A DNA stretch of 64,000 nucleotides from Thioclava sp. SK-1. Lineage in GTDB: Bacteria > Pseudomonadota > Alphaproteobacteria > Rhodobacterales > Rhodobacteraceae. The stretch lies in assembly GCF_001705665.1 (NCBI RefSeq), contig NZ_MDHA01000042.1:62001-126000 (forward strand), read 5' to 3'. The position numbers and the translations under genes were made by a program. The notes beneath the pieces are model-generated. The model saw only the letters and a program-made list of their open reading frames with translations, made no database searches and had not been told where the DNA came from. Position 1 is the first letter of the stretch. Each line of letters begins with the position of its first letter. Below are positions 35,150 to 43,438 of this stretch, piece after piece.

Positions 35150-35515
35150 GTTCGGTCACGATGACGGGCCGGTTGCGTCACCGGAAAAGTGCAATGCGCT
35201 CGGGATGTTTTTTTAGATGGCGCTGTGTGGTCTGTCGTCGTTGCGCTTATTCCACTCCTCCAGATTTTCGACGGCAGCTGCAGGGCCCATGAACCAATAT
35301 TCCTTCAGGCTATTCGGGCTTGAGCTTACTGTTGAACGTCTCGATGAACCCGTTGTCCGTTGTCCGTTGTCCGTTGGTTCGCCGGGCCGTGATAAGTTCA
35401 GGGCCACACTCTTTGCGTAGGCCCTTAGATTGAGGTCGCGAGACATGAACTCTGTGCCGTAACACCTTCGGAATGCATCGGTTGGAGAGGCGATCATCGT
35501 TTGCGCAGCCCACAA
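35150..35515 (-). pseudogene. IS3-family transposase OrfB, C-terminal fragment
   Basis: The DDE integrase end is recognisable: GTEFMSRDLNLRAYAKSV, SRPGEPTDNG, FIETFNSKLKPE, EYWFMGPAAAVENLEEW and DDRPHSAI. It is split by a frameshift at a 7-bp tandem triplication (35352-35372), and a TAA replaces the Gly codon after HSAI at 35213-35215. Coding similarity continues in frame past that stop to about 35150. Confidence 0.8.
35352..35372. repeat. Three tandem copies of GTTGTCC inside the transposase
   Basis: The 7-bp unit occurs at 35352-35358, 35359-35365 and 35366-35372. With one copy the minus strand would read straight through EPTDNGFIETFN. Two extra copies add 14 bp and cause the observed frameshift. 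Confidence 0.9.
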
Positions 35516-35596
35516 ATAGCGTAAGCCAGGCCATCACAACCGGCGTTAGGTCCCTACAGTGGTTTTGTACGAACCACGCCACAAGAGAGGCCGACT

Positions 35597-35768
35597 ATGA
35601 CCACGATTAGTATTACACAGACGAACATTGTTTTGGCGGCGATCAACATCGCCAAGTCGCGCCATGAGTTTCAATTGCCATTCCGGGTAAGACACGCCGC
35701 CAAAAATTGACGGTTCTTAATCCAAAGGGAGATTTTGATCGTCTGATTGCTGCTTTTGGCGGGGTATG
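35597..35768 (+). pseudogene. IS110-family transposase, N-terminal fragment
   Basis: From ATG 35597 the frame reads MTTISITQTNIVLAAINIAK then SRHE; the family pattern continues in another frame as TRRQKLTVLNPKGDFDRLIA before being cut at about 35768. This is the N terminus of an IS110-type DEDD transposase (VLAAIDIAKSRHE is the family's usual start). It sits between the two halves of the IS3 orfB, so it was inserted there and then decayed. Confidence 0.7.
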
Positions 35769-35795
35769 ACATACCTGTTTGGGGCGCTTTCGAAG

Positions 35796-36240
35796 CTAAC
35801 CGATCGGGCAACCCACCTTTTCCAAGGTCCAGACGGCCTTTTCACCACGGTAGCTGAAGCGTGCATGCAGCGCCGGACAGAACGAGCGGGTGTCGACGAC
35901 AGTGAGCATGCGCAGCTTTTGCCTCAGCGCCAAGTGGCCGTGGACAAGGTCCACCGCCCAAATATCGTTCGACCCGACGGCCTTAGCGCGATGCTCTGGT
36001 AGCGCGGCCTTCATGCGCCGCTTCGGTGTCATGGTCCGCACTGCATATTCATTGCGTTGTAAACACTGTAGGATTTCTTGACGCTATGGCGCAAACCCTC
36101 GCGATCAAGAACGACAGGCGCAGGCCGGTACGCATAACTGACACGCGTTTCGCAAATCTCCTTGATTTGCGCCTTTAGCACTGCCGGATCCGTGCGACGC
36201 GATTTGTAATGGTAGCTTGAGCAGTCACAGCGCGCCCGAC
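35796..36240 (-). pseudogene. IS3-family transposase OrfB, N-terminal fragment
   Basis: Read leftward: SSYHYKSRRTDPAVLKAQIK and EICETRVSYAYR, then after a frameshift near 36030 TPKRRMKAALPEHRAKAV and NDIWAVDLVHGHLALRQKL, ending RMLTVVDT...SYRGEKAVWTLEKVG. These are the HTH_21 and first rve segments of an IS407-like OrfB, with the first catalytic Asp in AVDLVH. Confidence 0.75.
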
Positions 36241-36309
36241 AAGCCCTGCGAATAGCGGTAGCCCAAGCCGCGCGTATCCCGCGAAGGAGTTCATGCGAGC
36301 GTTCTGGCT

Positions 36310-36480
36310 TCAGCGCATTCGGCGGATGACATCCGGAAGCATTTTACGGGCCAGAGTCAGGTCCGCGACAATCTTCTTGAGCGGCGCATTCTTATCCTCG
36401 AGCAGCTTTAGCCGCCATATCTCGTCGCGCGGCAGCCCGCCATCTTCGCCCTGCTTCAAGATGAACGCCTTTTTGTGCGT
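36310..36480 (-). pseudogene. IS3-family OrfA with internal deletion
   Basis: About 56 codons: KKAFILKQGEDG joins directly to GLPRDEIWRLKLLEDKN, then PLKKIVADLTLARKMLPDVI. The C-terminal leucine-zipper part of OrfA is preserved, while roughly 25 residues of the central helix-turn-helix are missing. It ends at TGA 36312-36310. Confidence 0.65.
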
Positions 36481-36628
36481 CCGGGAGTTTCGATGCTTTC
36501 ACGCGGTTCCGCGCCTTTCCCAGCCAGGAAAAACGACCCGAAAACCCTAGGTTCAAATAATCCAGTTTTCAGTAGGCAGAGCAGCGGCAGAAAGCGGTCC
36601 ATTTCCCAATTCTTCTCTTGTAAAAACA

Positions 36629-37408
36629 TCAGTCGATCACCGCCAACGCCCGTCCGTCTTGCGCCCGCAGGAGCAGCCCTGCGTCCATGGTCTCCACCAA
36701 AATGTCCTCGCCCGCGTCAAGATTGGAAAGATAGGTAACGTTCCGGGTGATTCCAGCATTCCAATGCGGGCGTGCCATCTCGGCAATCTTCGAGAAGGTG
36801 GGGAAATAGAGAAGCCCGACTGCATTAAAATCAAGCGCGGGTAGGGGGGTGTAACACAAGATGGGCGTTTCAGGCCCAACGCTGCGTGCCAGCCGTGCAG
36901 CATCCCTTGCGCTGCGCTCCAACGCCATCACCTCGGTGGGGGCTAGGGGCAGCGGGCTTAGCCCCGGCAGGCTCTTGCGCATCAGACGTCGGTTGGATCC
37001 GGTTTCGTCATGGCACAGGAAACAGCTGATCATCCGCAAGCATGCCAGAATGCCCATTTCGGGATGGGACAACACATGAACTGATCCAAGACGCGCGCTG
37101 CTAACCTGATACAGTGTCGATTCCAGCGTTACCTGTGCATCCATAAGGCCACGCGCACGCGGCGCGATGCGTAGCGCCGTGCTGCAAAACGCCGCGTAGA
37201 TGCTATGCCCGTCTGCGTCATGCAGCGCCACGCCGGTCTGGCCCGCGGTCTGCGCGATCAGCTGCCAGTGGCGGTCCCCTGCCATCCGCAGAAGCCACGG
37301 CTCAGACAAACCCAGCCCTGAAAGATTGGCCATCTGCAGCGGAAACCGGGTGATCTGCTGCGCTTGCTGCCAATTCTGCGCACGGGGCAGCGAACAAAGT
37401 GTCCCCAT
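36629..37408 (-). CDS. Hot-dog-like protein, Pnap_2097/LnmK-related, coupled to Nit1C
   Basis: 259 residues from ATG 37408, which overlaps the flavoprotein stop (TGATG); a GTG at 37411 is also possible. The segment around 85-150 (VTLESTLYQVSSARLGSVHV, LSHPEMGILACLRMISCFL, then SNRRLMR) and the repeat after about 200 (PLPALDFNAVGLLYFPTFSK, ending ITRNVTYLSNLD) look like two hot-dog domains of the LnmK/Pnap_2097 type. Those are acyltransferase/decarboxylase-like enzymes acting on thioesters. No carrier protein is adjacent. The assignment is from memory of family patterns and is moderate. It is the last gene of the Nit1C operon. Confidence 0.6.
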   Translation of the reverse strand: MGTLCSLPRAQNWQQAQQITRFPLQMANLSGLGLSEPWLLRMAGDRHWQLIAQTAGQTGVALHDADGHSIYAAFCSTALRIAPRARGLMDAQVTLESTLYQVSSARLGSVHVLSHPEMGILACLRMISCFLCHDETGSNRRLMRKSLPGLSPLPLAPTEVMALERSARDAARLARSVGPETPILCYTPLPALDFNAVGLLYFPTFSKIAEMARPHWNAGITRNVTYLSNLDAGEDILVETMDAGLLLRAQDGRALAVID

Positions 37409-38673
37409 CACGCGTCAACCATCAGCTGGGCCTCGATCTGGTCAGCCAGGTAACGACTGTCTTCCTCGATCCCAAGGAACCGGCCTGACCCCCATGTATT
37501 CAACCAACCGAGCCCGACGAAATGCAGCCCCCTATGATCGGTGACGCCTCGTTCAAAGATGGGCTTACCGCGTGCGTCGAACACATCGGCTTCGATCCAC
37601 GCATAATCGGGGCGAAAACCGATGGCCCAGATGACCGAGGTGATGCCCTTTTCCGCCAGATCGATTTCGGTGATCTCCTGCTTGGGTTCCCAGACCTTTT
37701 CAAAAGGGGGTTCGAACGGTGCTGTTATCCCTTCACGTTCAATATATGCGTCGATCTGGGTACGGATGCCAACATAGGACCTGTCCGCGTCATCCAGGTT
37801 TTTCTTCAGATCGGGCAGGAAGCGGACCTTGAATCCCGCCATATCCGCCAGCGACCCGTAAAGGGATACACCTGCCTCACAGTGAAATCGGCGCAGGTCG
37901 ATCTCTTTCCCGCCATCACGGCCAGACATGTAATGATTGGTTTGGGTCAGCGCCTTATGCGGATCAGGATGCGTGTCTATCGTGATCGCATAATGGCCGG
38001 CATCATACAGCCAGTCTGTCGTATCGCGCCCGCGATATTTGCGCGGGCTGCGTGGTGCGGGTCCCACCGCCAGATGCACGTCACGGCCTGCACGCGTGAA
38101 ATCTTCCATCACCTGAACGCCGGACTGCCCCGTGCCGATGATAAGTACGCCGCCATCAGGGAATTGCTCGACATTGCGATAATCGACCGAATGCATTTGC
38201 ATCACAGATGGGTCAAGATCCTTAGCATAGGCAGGCTCGATAGGCGTATCATAGCCACCCGTGGCGATTACGACCTGATCGGCGGTCCAGTTGCCGATGC
38301 TGGTTTCAACGATAAACCCGCCTTGCGTGCGCGGGGCAACCCGGGTCACAGTGACATGCTCATGAAGATCGGGTCTGGTCGCGGCGGCAAAGGCGTCAAG
38401 ATACTCTGTGATCTGATCTTTAAGCATAAAACCATCCGGGTCTGTCCCGCCATATTCCTTGTCATAGTGAAAATCAGGCAGGCGACATTGCCAGTTCGGC
38501 GTGACAAGGCAAAAACTGTCCCAGCGGTTCATCCGCCATGACTGAAATTTCTCGTGACGCTCGAATACGACAGCGGCGATCCCCTTTTGGCCCAAGGTAT
38601 AGGCAACCGACAGGCCAGCCTGCCCGCCGCCCACGATGACCACAGGACTGTGCGGTGTTTGGGTCTTTTGCAT
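37408..38673 (-). CDS. nitH: Nit1C flavin-dependent oxidoreductase (MSMEG_0569 family)
   Basis: 421 residues. FAD-binding GGGQAGLSVAYTLGQKGI (about 15-32) with VFERHEKFQSWRMNRWDSF, and NAD(P)-binding GTGQSGVQVMEDFTRAGRDV (about 180-200), then VIWAIGFRPDY near the C terminus. The layout is a class B flavin monooxygenase-like protein. In established Nit1C clusters this is the terminal oxidoreductase. A related flavoprotein (same RWDS and RGRD patterns) is at 45868-47154. It lies 11 bp after the MSMEG_0570-like gene. Confidence 0.88.
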   Translation of the reverse strand: MQKTQTPHSPVVIVGGGQAGLSVAYTLGQKGIAAVVFERHEKFQSWRMNRWDSFCLVTPNWQCRLPDFHYDKEYGGTDPDGFMLKDQITEYLDAFAAATRPDLHEHVTVTRVAPRTQGGFIVETSIGNWTADQVVIATGGYDTPIEPAYAKDLDPSVMQMHSVDYRNVEQFPDGGVLIIGTGQSGVQVMEDFTRAGRDVHLAVGPAPRSPRKYRGRDTTDWLYDAGHYAITIDTHPDPHKALTQTNHYMSGRDGGKEIDLRRFHCEAGVSLYGSLADMAGFKVRFLPDLKKNLDDADRSYVGIRTQIDAYIEREGITAPFEPPFEKVWEPKQEITEIDLAEKGITSVIWAIGFRPDYAWIEADVFDARGKPIFERGVTDHRGLHFVGLGWLNTWGSGRFLGIEEDSRYLADQIEAQLMVDA

Positions 38674-38684
38674 GGCGGGTATCC

Positions 38685-38972
38685 TTAGTGCGTAAGTCCG
38701 AGGCAGGTAATCTGCGCGCCGGTCTGGGTTTCAAAAGGGGCGATCCGCGTCTCGATGCGGGTCAGCTGATCCATCGCTGAAGAACAGGCAAAGCCGTATT
38801 TCTTCTCGACGCGGTTGGACGCGCGGGTCAGTCCAATCCGTGCGCGGTTCAGGAAGTCCTTCACCTCATAGCTTTGACCGGCTGTGAAAAGCTCGCCTAT
38901 GATGGATGAGGGCGAATACAGCCGCTCTTCGGCACCGTCAGGCCAGCGCACCGTCCAAAATGTTTCAGGCAT
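38685..38972 (-). CDS. nitG: Nit1C small protein (MSMEG_0570 family)
   Basis: 95 residues: METFW-type start (MPETFWTVRWPDG), ERLYSPSSIIGELFTAGQSYEVKDFL, and ALNAASERV-like ARIGLTRASNRVEKKYGFACSSA. This matches the small MSMEG_0570-type protein found in nitrilase Nit1C clusters, sometimes called a nitrogen-starvation response protein; its biochemical role is unknown. It overlaps the AIR-synthase-like gene by 8 bp. Confidence 0.85.
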   Translation of the reverse strand: MPETFWTVRWPDGAEERLYSPSSIIGELFTAGQSYEVKDFLNRARIGLTRASNRVEKKYGFACSSAMDQLTRIETRIAPFETQTGAQITCLGLTH

Positions 38973-39945
38973 TCAAGCCTCCAAGGTTAAGATAGGGGGA
39001 TTGCGCATGATCCCAAAAAATCGCGGCATCAAGTCCGTCGCGCAGGGTAACGGCGGTGCCATCCGTGACATGACCAAAGACCTGTGCGGCGATCCCGTGG
39101 GCGTCAAACTGCGCGCAAAGCTGCGCCACGCTTTCAGGCGCAACCGAAAGCAGGAAGCCATAGCTTGGGAAACTGCGCAGCCAACGCGGCAACGACACCC
39201 CTGACGGCGGATGGATCGCGCCAAGATCTAGCACGATCCCAACATTGGAACATTCGGCCAGCATCAGGGCGGTGCCTGCGATGCCGCCCTGACTGATATC
39301 TTTCCCCGCTGGCACAAGCCCCGATTGCGCCAGTTCGGGCAACAGTTCCAGATCGCGGCGCAGCTGATCGGATGTGGCATGGGCTGCGGCAAAGAAGTTG
39401 TCAAAGTTGCGATAGGCGCCGCGATGGTCGATCACCCCGACCAAAACATGGCCCGGACGCGCCGCAAAGCTTGAGATAAGCACGTCTGCACGCCCCAGCA
39501 CCGTTGCCGCCAGCCCAAGATCAGGTGCGGCGAAATTTGTATGTCCGCCGACCAGTGGCACACCATAGGCTGTCGCTGCGGCCTTCATGCCCGCCAGCAT
39601 AGGCTCGGCCTGCCCGGGCGTTGGGGCCCAGATCTGGTCGACGATCGCACGGGCGCGCCCCCCCATCGCCGCGATATCAGACAGGTTGACCATAACCGCG
39701 CACCAGCCTGCAAACCACGGATCATCCTTGATAAACGCGGGAATAAACCCCTCACCAGCAATAAGATCATAGCCGCCGCCATTGGGCAAAGCAGCCGCGT
39801 CATCACCCGGATGACCATAGCTTGCCGCCGTCAGCCCCAGCGCACGACCCGCCGCGCCGATTGCCAGCTTTGAACGGATCGACGGATGGCAGCGCAGCGC
39901 TTCGGCCAAGCTGTCCAGCGGGGTTTTCACAGGGGTGACGATCAT
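38965..39945 (-). CDS. nitF: Nit1C AIR-synthase-like protein (Sll0787 family)
   Basis: 326 residues from ATG 39945 (ATGA with the GNAT stop); a longer in-frame opening was rejected. PurM-like features: GDDAAALPNGGGYDLIAGEG near residue 50, AVMVNLSDIAAMGGRARAIVDQ, VGGHTNFAA, and GKDISQGGIAGTALMLAECS. The family is ATP-binding and resembles AIR synthetase, SelD and HypE, so an ATP-dependent activation or dehydration step is likely. Its substrate is unknown. Confidence 0.88.
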   Translation of the reverse strand: MIVTPVKTPLDSLAEALRCHPSIRSKLAIGAAGRALGLTAASYGHPGDDAAALPNGGGYDLIAGEGFIPAFIKDDPWFAGWCAVMVNLSDIAAMGGRARAIVDQIWAPTPGQAEPMLAGMKAAATAYGVPLVGGHTNFAAPDLGLAATVLGRADVLISSFAARPGHVLVGVIDHRGAYRNFDNFFAAAHATSDQLRRDLELLPELAQSGLVPAGKDISQGGIAGTALMLAECSNVGIVLDLGAIHPPSGVSLPRWLRSFPSYGFLLSVAPESVAQLCAQFDAHGIAAQVFGHVTDGTAVTLRDGLDAAIFWDHAQSPYLNLGGLNA

Positions 39946-40499
39946 GACGCAACCTTCCGGCGTGCCGGGATGCGATGATACCACCCCGCGACCGGGTCCT
40001 CGCACGGCGGATAGCGCAAGAGATCAGCTTCCATCAGCGTATGTGTGACACCATGGATCATCAGACGGTCCAGGACCGTCCAGTGTAACCGCCGAAAGAG
40101 GATCTCATTTTGAGTCTGCACATGGGCCATGAAGCGGGTGCAGCCGCGTGCATTGGCTGTGCGCACCGCCAGTCGGATCAGCTCGGCGCCCAAGCGCCCC
40201 ACATGGCGGAAATCGTGATCGACAGCCAAGCGTGAGCCCCACCATAGGCCGGGGCTTTCCTCGTGTATGCGCACCGTGCCCACGATCTGATCAGCCTCAT
40301 GCGCCAAGGTCGACAGCGCTACAAGATGGGTGGCAATCAGGTCGATCTCATCACGGTCGTTGCCGACAAAAATGCCCTGTTCTTCGACGAATACGCGTTG
40401 GCGCAGGCGGGCTGCGCCGCGTGCCTCAAAGGGTTTGGACGCCGCGCGGATATAATAGCCCGGGCAGTTGAACTGGCGCTGTTCGATTTCCATCAACAT
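39942..40499 (-). CDS. nitE: Nit1C GNAT acetyltransferase (MSMEG_0567 family N-terminal type)
   Basis: 185 residues from ATG 40499; ATG 40493 is an alternative. GNAT fold signs: ARLRQRVFVEEQGIF, IVGTVRIHEESPGLWWGSRLAV, and the acetyl-CoA region RHVGRLGAELIRLAVRTANARG. The HVQTQNEILFRRLHWTVLD segment is typical of the Nit1C member. In some bacteria this is fused to the AIR-synthase-like protein; here the two are separate but overlap by 4 bp. Confidence 0.86.
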   Translation of the reverse strand: MLMEIEQRQFNCPGYYIRAASKPFEARGAARLRQRVFVEEQGIFVGNDRDEIDLIATHLVALSTLAHEADQIVGTVRIHEESPGLWWGSRLAVDHDFRHVGRLGAELIRLAVRTANARGCTRFMAHVQTQNEILFRRLHWTVLDRLMIHGVTHTLMEADLLRYPPCEDPVAGWYHRIPARRKVAS

Positions 40500-41623
40500 G
40501 GGGCAACCGCCTTTGCCGGCACACGCAGTTTTTCATAGGTAGACAGCGCCGAACACGCCCCGCATTTTCCACAGCCAGCTTTGATATCTTCAGAGCGGAT
40601 ACCCGCTGCGGCCACCATCTGGCCCAAGGGGCGCAGGATCTGCGCCATAAATTCGGCAGTGGGTGCAGGGTGGCTTTCCAAAGGTGTGCCAGAGATCGGA
40701 ACGAAAGGCACAACGAACGGGTAAACACCCATACCGCAAAGTTTTTCACCCATCTGAAGAATCGCGTCTACAGAGTCGCCCAGCCCCGCAAGGATATAGG
40801 TTGAGACCTGACCGCGCCCGAAGACCTTTACTGCCGCCTCAAAGCTTGAGTAATATTTTTCCAAAGGCACCGAAGCTTTTCCGGGCATAATACGTTTGCG
40901 GACCTCTGGGGTGACGGCTTCAAGATGCATCCCCAGCGTATCGATACCTGCATCGAACATGCGCTGGTGCCAGAGATCATCCTCGGGTGGCTCACATTGG
41001 CCCTGAAGCGGCAGATCGACCGCCGCTTTTATCGCGCGCGCACTGTCACATAGCACCTGCGCCCCACGGTCCTTACCTGCAGGGGTGCCGGTGGTCAGCA
41101 CCATATGTTTAACCCCATCGAGCGCCACCGCCGCTTTGGCGACCTCGGCCAGTTGGGCCGGGGTCTTATGCGCAATGGTGCGCCCTGCCGCCAGCGACTG
41201 CCCAATAGAGCAAAACTGACAGGTCTTCTTGCGGCTTTCATACCGAATACATGTCTGCAACACCGTGGTTGCCAGCACATCCTTTGAATGGAGCGTAGCA
41301 ATTTGACTATAGGGGATGCCGTCCACGGTGCTTAGGTCATAGAATTTGGCGCGCGATGGAAAGCGGATCTTGGCGACCTCGGCGCCGTCGCGCAGCACGC
41401 GGGCGGCTCCCGTCGCATCTGGGGCCTCGACCAGATAGGGGCTCTCAAAACTGGGGGCGGTATGGACAGGGATCATGACCGTTACATCGTTGATCGTAAC
41501 GGCCTTGTGATCAGATGGGCCAGCGCCACCACGACGGCTATCTTGTCCCGCACGCGGGTCGATAAGCCGCATTCCATGGGTCTGAAGTTCGTTGATCAAA
41601 TCGGACTGGGCGAACTCAGGCAT
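40493..41623 (-). CDS. nitD: Nit1C radical SAM protein (MSMEG_0568 family)
   Basis: 376 residues. The cluster motif is Cys125-x9-Cys135-x2-Cys138 ([16 protein letters not shown]), longer in its first interval than the CX3CX2C norm but characteristic of this family, followed by [12 protein letters not shown] and [20 protein letters not shown] second Cys group CGKCGAC at about 355 resembles an auxiliary cluster. The reaction is unknown. It overlaps the nitrilase by 8 bp and the GNAT gene by 7 bp. Confidence 0.9.
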   Translation of the reverse strand: MPEFAQSDLINELQTHGMRLIDPRAGQDSRRGGAGPSDHKAVTINDVTVMIPVHTAPSFESPYLVEAPDATGAARVLRDGAEVAKIRFPSRAKFYDLSTVDGIPYSQIATLHSKDVLATTVLQTCIRYESRKKTCQFCSIGQSLAAGRTIAHKTPAQLAEVAKAAVALDGVKHMVLTTGTPAGKDRGAQVLCDSARAIKAAVDLPLQGQCEPPEDDLWHQRMFDAGIDTLGMHLEAVTPEVRKRIMPGKASVPLEKYYSSFEAAVKVFGRGQVSTYILAGLGDSVDAILQMGEKLCGMGVYPFVVPFVPISGTPLESHPAPTAEFMAQILRPLGQMVAAAGIRSEDIKAGCGKCGACSALSTYEKLRVPAKAVAPC

Positions 41624-42572
41624 TGGTTTCCTCCGGTTGGTCCTCGATCACGTGGCGCGTTGTGGCTGGGCGTGTGTCGTGCAGAAGGCTCAAAAGCTCG
41701 GGCCGTGCATAATGACCAACGCTGTCCATCATACGTTTGCGCTTTGCGACCAGCTTCATATCCAGATCAGCGATCAAGATGCCCTCGCCGTGGGTCAAAG
41801 GGGCGACCAGATGCCGGCCTTCAGGGCTGATGATGCAGGTCATGCAGCCCGAACGCAGGCCCTTTTGCAAACTGGGGTCGGGGTGGATCTGGGCGATCTG
41901 ATCTTCCGTCAGCCAGCCGGTGGCATTGACCACGAAACAACCCGCTTCCAAGGCATGGTGGCGCATGGTGACTTCGATCTGGTCGCGGAATATATCACCC
42001 ACCAAAGAGCCAGGAAAATGCGCAGCATGGATCTCTTCGTGCTGGGTCATCAGCGCATAGCGGGCCAAGGGATTGTAATGTTCCCAACATGCAAGCGCGC
42101 CAACGCGACCCACACGTGTATCAACAACCTTCAAGCCCGCGCCATCGCCCTGGCCCCAGACCATACGCTCATGGTAGGTGGGCGTAATCTTGCGGCGTTT
42201 AAGAACAATCGTGCCATCGGTGTCGAATACCAGCTGCGTGTTATAAAGCGAACCGTGATCGCGTTCATTCACGCCCAGCACGATGACCATAGTATGGCTG
42301 CGTGCGGCCTGTGCCACGGCTTCTGTCTCGGCCGATGGAACGACAACCGCCTGTTCCATCAGCGCAAGATGGGGCGCACCTTGCTGAACCGGCGGAAGGA
42401 CGAAAGAGAAATACGGATAATAGGGAACAAAGGTTTCCGGAAATACGAGGAAATCGACGCCTTTGCCTGCGGCTTCTGCAATCGCGTTCAAAACGCGTTC
42501 CATCGTGCCAGCGCGGCCAGATAAATCTGGCGCAATCTGCACGGCGCCTGCGCGGATAATATCGGTTCGCAT
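41616..42572 (-). CDS. nitC: Nit1C nitrilase
   Basis: 318 residues from ATG 42572; the much longer upstream frame overlaps the preceding gene and was trimmed. The nitrilase triad is Glu46 ([14 protein letters not shown]), Lys128 ([14 protein letters not shown]) and Cys162 ([17 protein letters not shown]). Nit1 enzymes hydrolyse nitriles to acid and ammonia. In Pseudomonas the Nit1C cluster is needed for growth on cyanide, where this enzyme may act on cyanide-derived nitriles. 109 bp with hairpins separate it from the first gene. Confidence 0.93.
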   Translation of the reverse strand: MRTDIIRAGAVQIAPDLSGRAGTMERVLNAIAEAAGKGVDFLVFPETFVPYYPYFSFVLPPVQQGAPHLALMEQAVVVPSAETEAVAQAARSHTMVIVLGVNERDHGSLYNTQLVFDTDGTIVLKRRKITPTYHERMVWGQGDGAGLKVVDTRVGRVGALACWEHYNPLARYALMTQHEEIHAAHFPGSLVGDIFRDQIEVTMRHHALEAGCFVVNATGWLTEDQIAQIHPDPSLQKGLRSGCMTCIISPEGRHLVAPLTHGEGILIADLDMKLVAKRKRMMDSVGHYARPELLSLLHDTRPATTRHVIEDQPEETNA

Positions 42573-42609
42573 CGGAATTGGCCTTTCGCATCGAACTGGG
42601 CAAAGAGCG

Positions 42610-42635
42610 CTTCGGACCCCGTGTGGGCTCCGAAG
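42610..42635 (-). promoter_or_regulatory. Strong intercistronic hairpin between nitB- and nitC-like genes
   Basis: CTTCGGA pairs with TCCGAAG (7 bp), then after one mismatch three more G-C pairs close a 4-nt loop. No U-tract follows. A second stem, GGACGG/CCGTCC (42677-42694), spans the upstream gene's stop codon. Together they could set the ratio of the first protein to the rest. Confidence 0.5.
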
Positions 42636-42681
42636 CCAAAGGCCAGGCTGAAACATATCGCCTGCCCACGGGAGGGACGGT

Positions 42682-43164
42682 TCAGACCGTCCAAGTGTCG
42701 AGAATGACGGCATTGTCTTTTTTGTGCAGCAAGATGCAGTCAAGCACGTCTTGCGGCGCAATTGGGGTGATCCCTTCGATAAGCGACGCTTCGCCATGAC
42801 CATAAAGAGCCTGCAGGGCAAAGCGGCAGGCATAGACCTTGCCACCTTCAGACATGAACTTTTTCAGGTTGCTGTTGAAGTTCAGATGGCCCGGAAATGC
42901 TTCGTCGCCCAGCGTTGGGAAGCCGCGCTGAATGCCCAGCGTCACGCCCGGCCCATACAGCAGAATTGATGTCTCATAGCCTTTGCGGTTGAGGCGGATC
43001 GCGTTGAGAATATTCACAAGCCCGATGGAGCCTTCAAACGCAACGGTATGGAACGTGACAAGCGCCTTCTCGCCCTCATCCGCTTTGACATCTTCGAAGA
43101 CTTTCTCTTCGTAATCGACGAAAAAATCCCCGTCCTTATGCGTCTCTTTGGTTACCTGCGGCAT
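42682..43164 (-). CDS. nitB: Nit1C protein of the MSMEG_0572/Sll0783 family
   Basis: 160 residues from ATG 43164, with GGAGGG 5 nt upstream; an ATG at 43218 would add 18 unconserved residues. The DsrE-like fold is suggested by [39 protein letters not shown], then [22 protein letters not shown] and [18 protein letters not shown]. Always first in Nit1C clusters; function unknown. It heads the leftward operon, and its promoter shares the intergenic region with the MocR gene. Confidence 0.9.
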   Translation of the reverse strand: MPQVTKETHKDGDFFVDYEEKVFEDVKADEGEKALVTFHTVAFEGSIGLVNILNAIRLNRKGYETSILLYGPGVTLGIQRGFPTLGDEAFPGHLNFNSNLKKFMSEGGKVYACRFALQALYGHGEASLIEGITPIAPQDVLDCILLHKKDNAVILDTWTV

Positions 43165-43255
43165 GAAGCCCTCCGTGTTACTGTGTGGGTTCATGCTGAC
43201 AAAGTTCAATACATGCAATCAATAATCGGTCTAATGACCATTCAATTAAAAACAC

Positions 43256-43396
43256 AAAATGCATACATTGTGATTTCATTTTGTGCAAATGAACGCTTTT
43301 TGCTATCTTTTTGATCAATATTTCAATCAGGCAGGGCCAAAATTTCGCCTGCGCACCGGTTTTCAGTTTAAAATGCATACAATTCGACTTCATTAT
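43256..43396. promoter_or_regulatory. Long direct repeats between Nit1C and the MocR gene
   Basis: AAAATGCATACA-N7-TTCATT occurs twice: 43256-43280 and 43370-43394, 114 bp apart, both on the + strand. Eighteen of 25 positions are fixed by the two blocks. MocR regulators such as GabR and PdxR bind paired direct repeats, so this is the likely operator for both divergent units. The whole region 43190-43330 is AT-rich. Confidence 0.6.
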
Positions 43397-43438
43397 CTTG
43401 AAACGCCTGCTATCAATGCGCCAAGCAGGAGAAGTTGC

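Larger units (their letters stand above)
35150..36480 (-). mobile_element. Decayed IS3-family element (IS407-like) interrupted by an IS110 fragment
   Basis: Read leftward the region gives an orfA end, the orfB N-terminal half, a foreign insert, then the orfB C-terminal half, all broken by frameshifts and stops. The order and sequences are those of one IS3-family element. Exact terminal repeats were not identified. Confidence 0.75.

Noticed and set aside
35213-35582. Two overlapping minus-strand ORFs as separate genes
   Set aside because: They are two frames of one transposase broken by the 7-bp triplication.
37522-38541. 339-codon plus-strand frame opposite the Nit1C flavoprotein
   Set aside because: Antisense shadow; the minus-strand protein has complete FAD and NAD(P) motifs.
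41592-42524. 310-codon plus-strand frame opposite the nitrilase
   Set aside because: Antisense shadow of a gene with intact catalytic residues.
42573-42845. 91-codon N-terminal extension of the nitrilase
   Set aside because: It overlaps the preceding Sll0783-like gene and does not resemble nitrilase; the family start [15 protein letters not shown] is at 42572.
43283-43438. 52-codon N-terminal extension of the MocR gene
   Set aside because: It crosses both direct repeats and the AT-rich promoter region, has no ribosome site, and the GntR domain begins right after ATG 43439, which has AGGAG.
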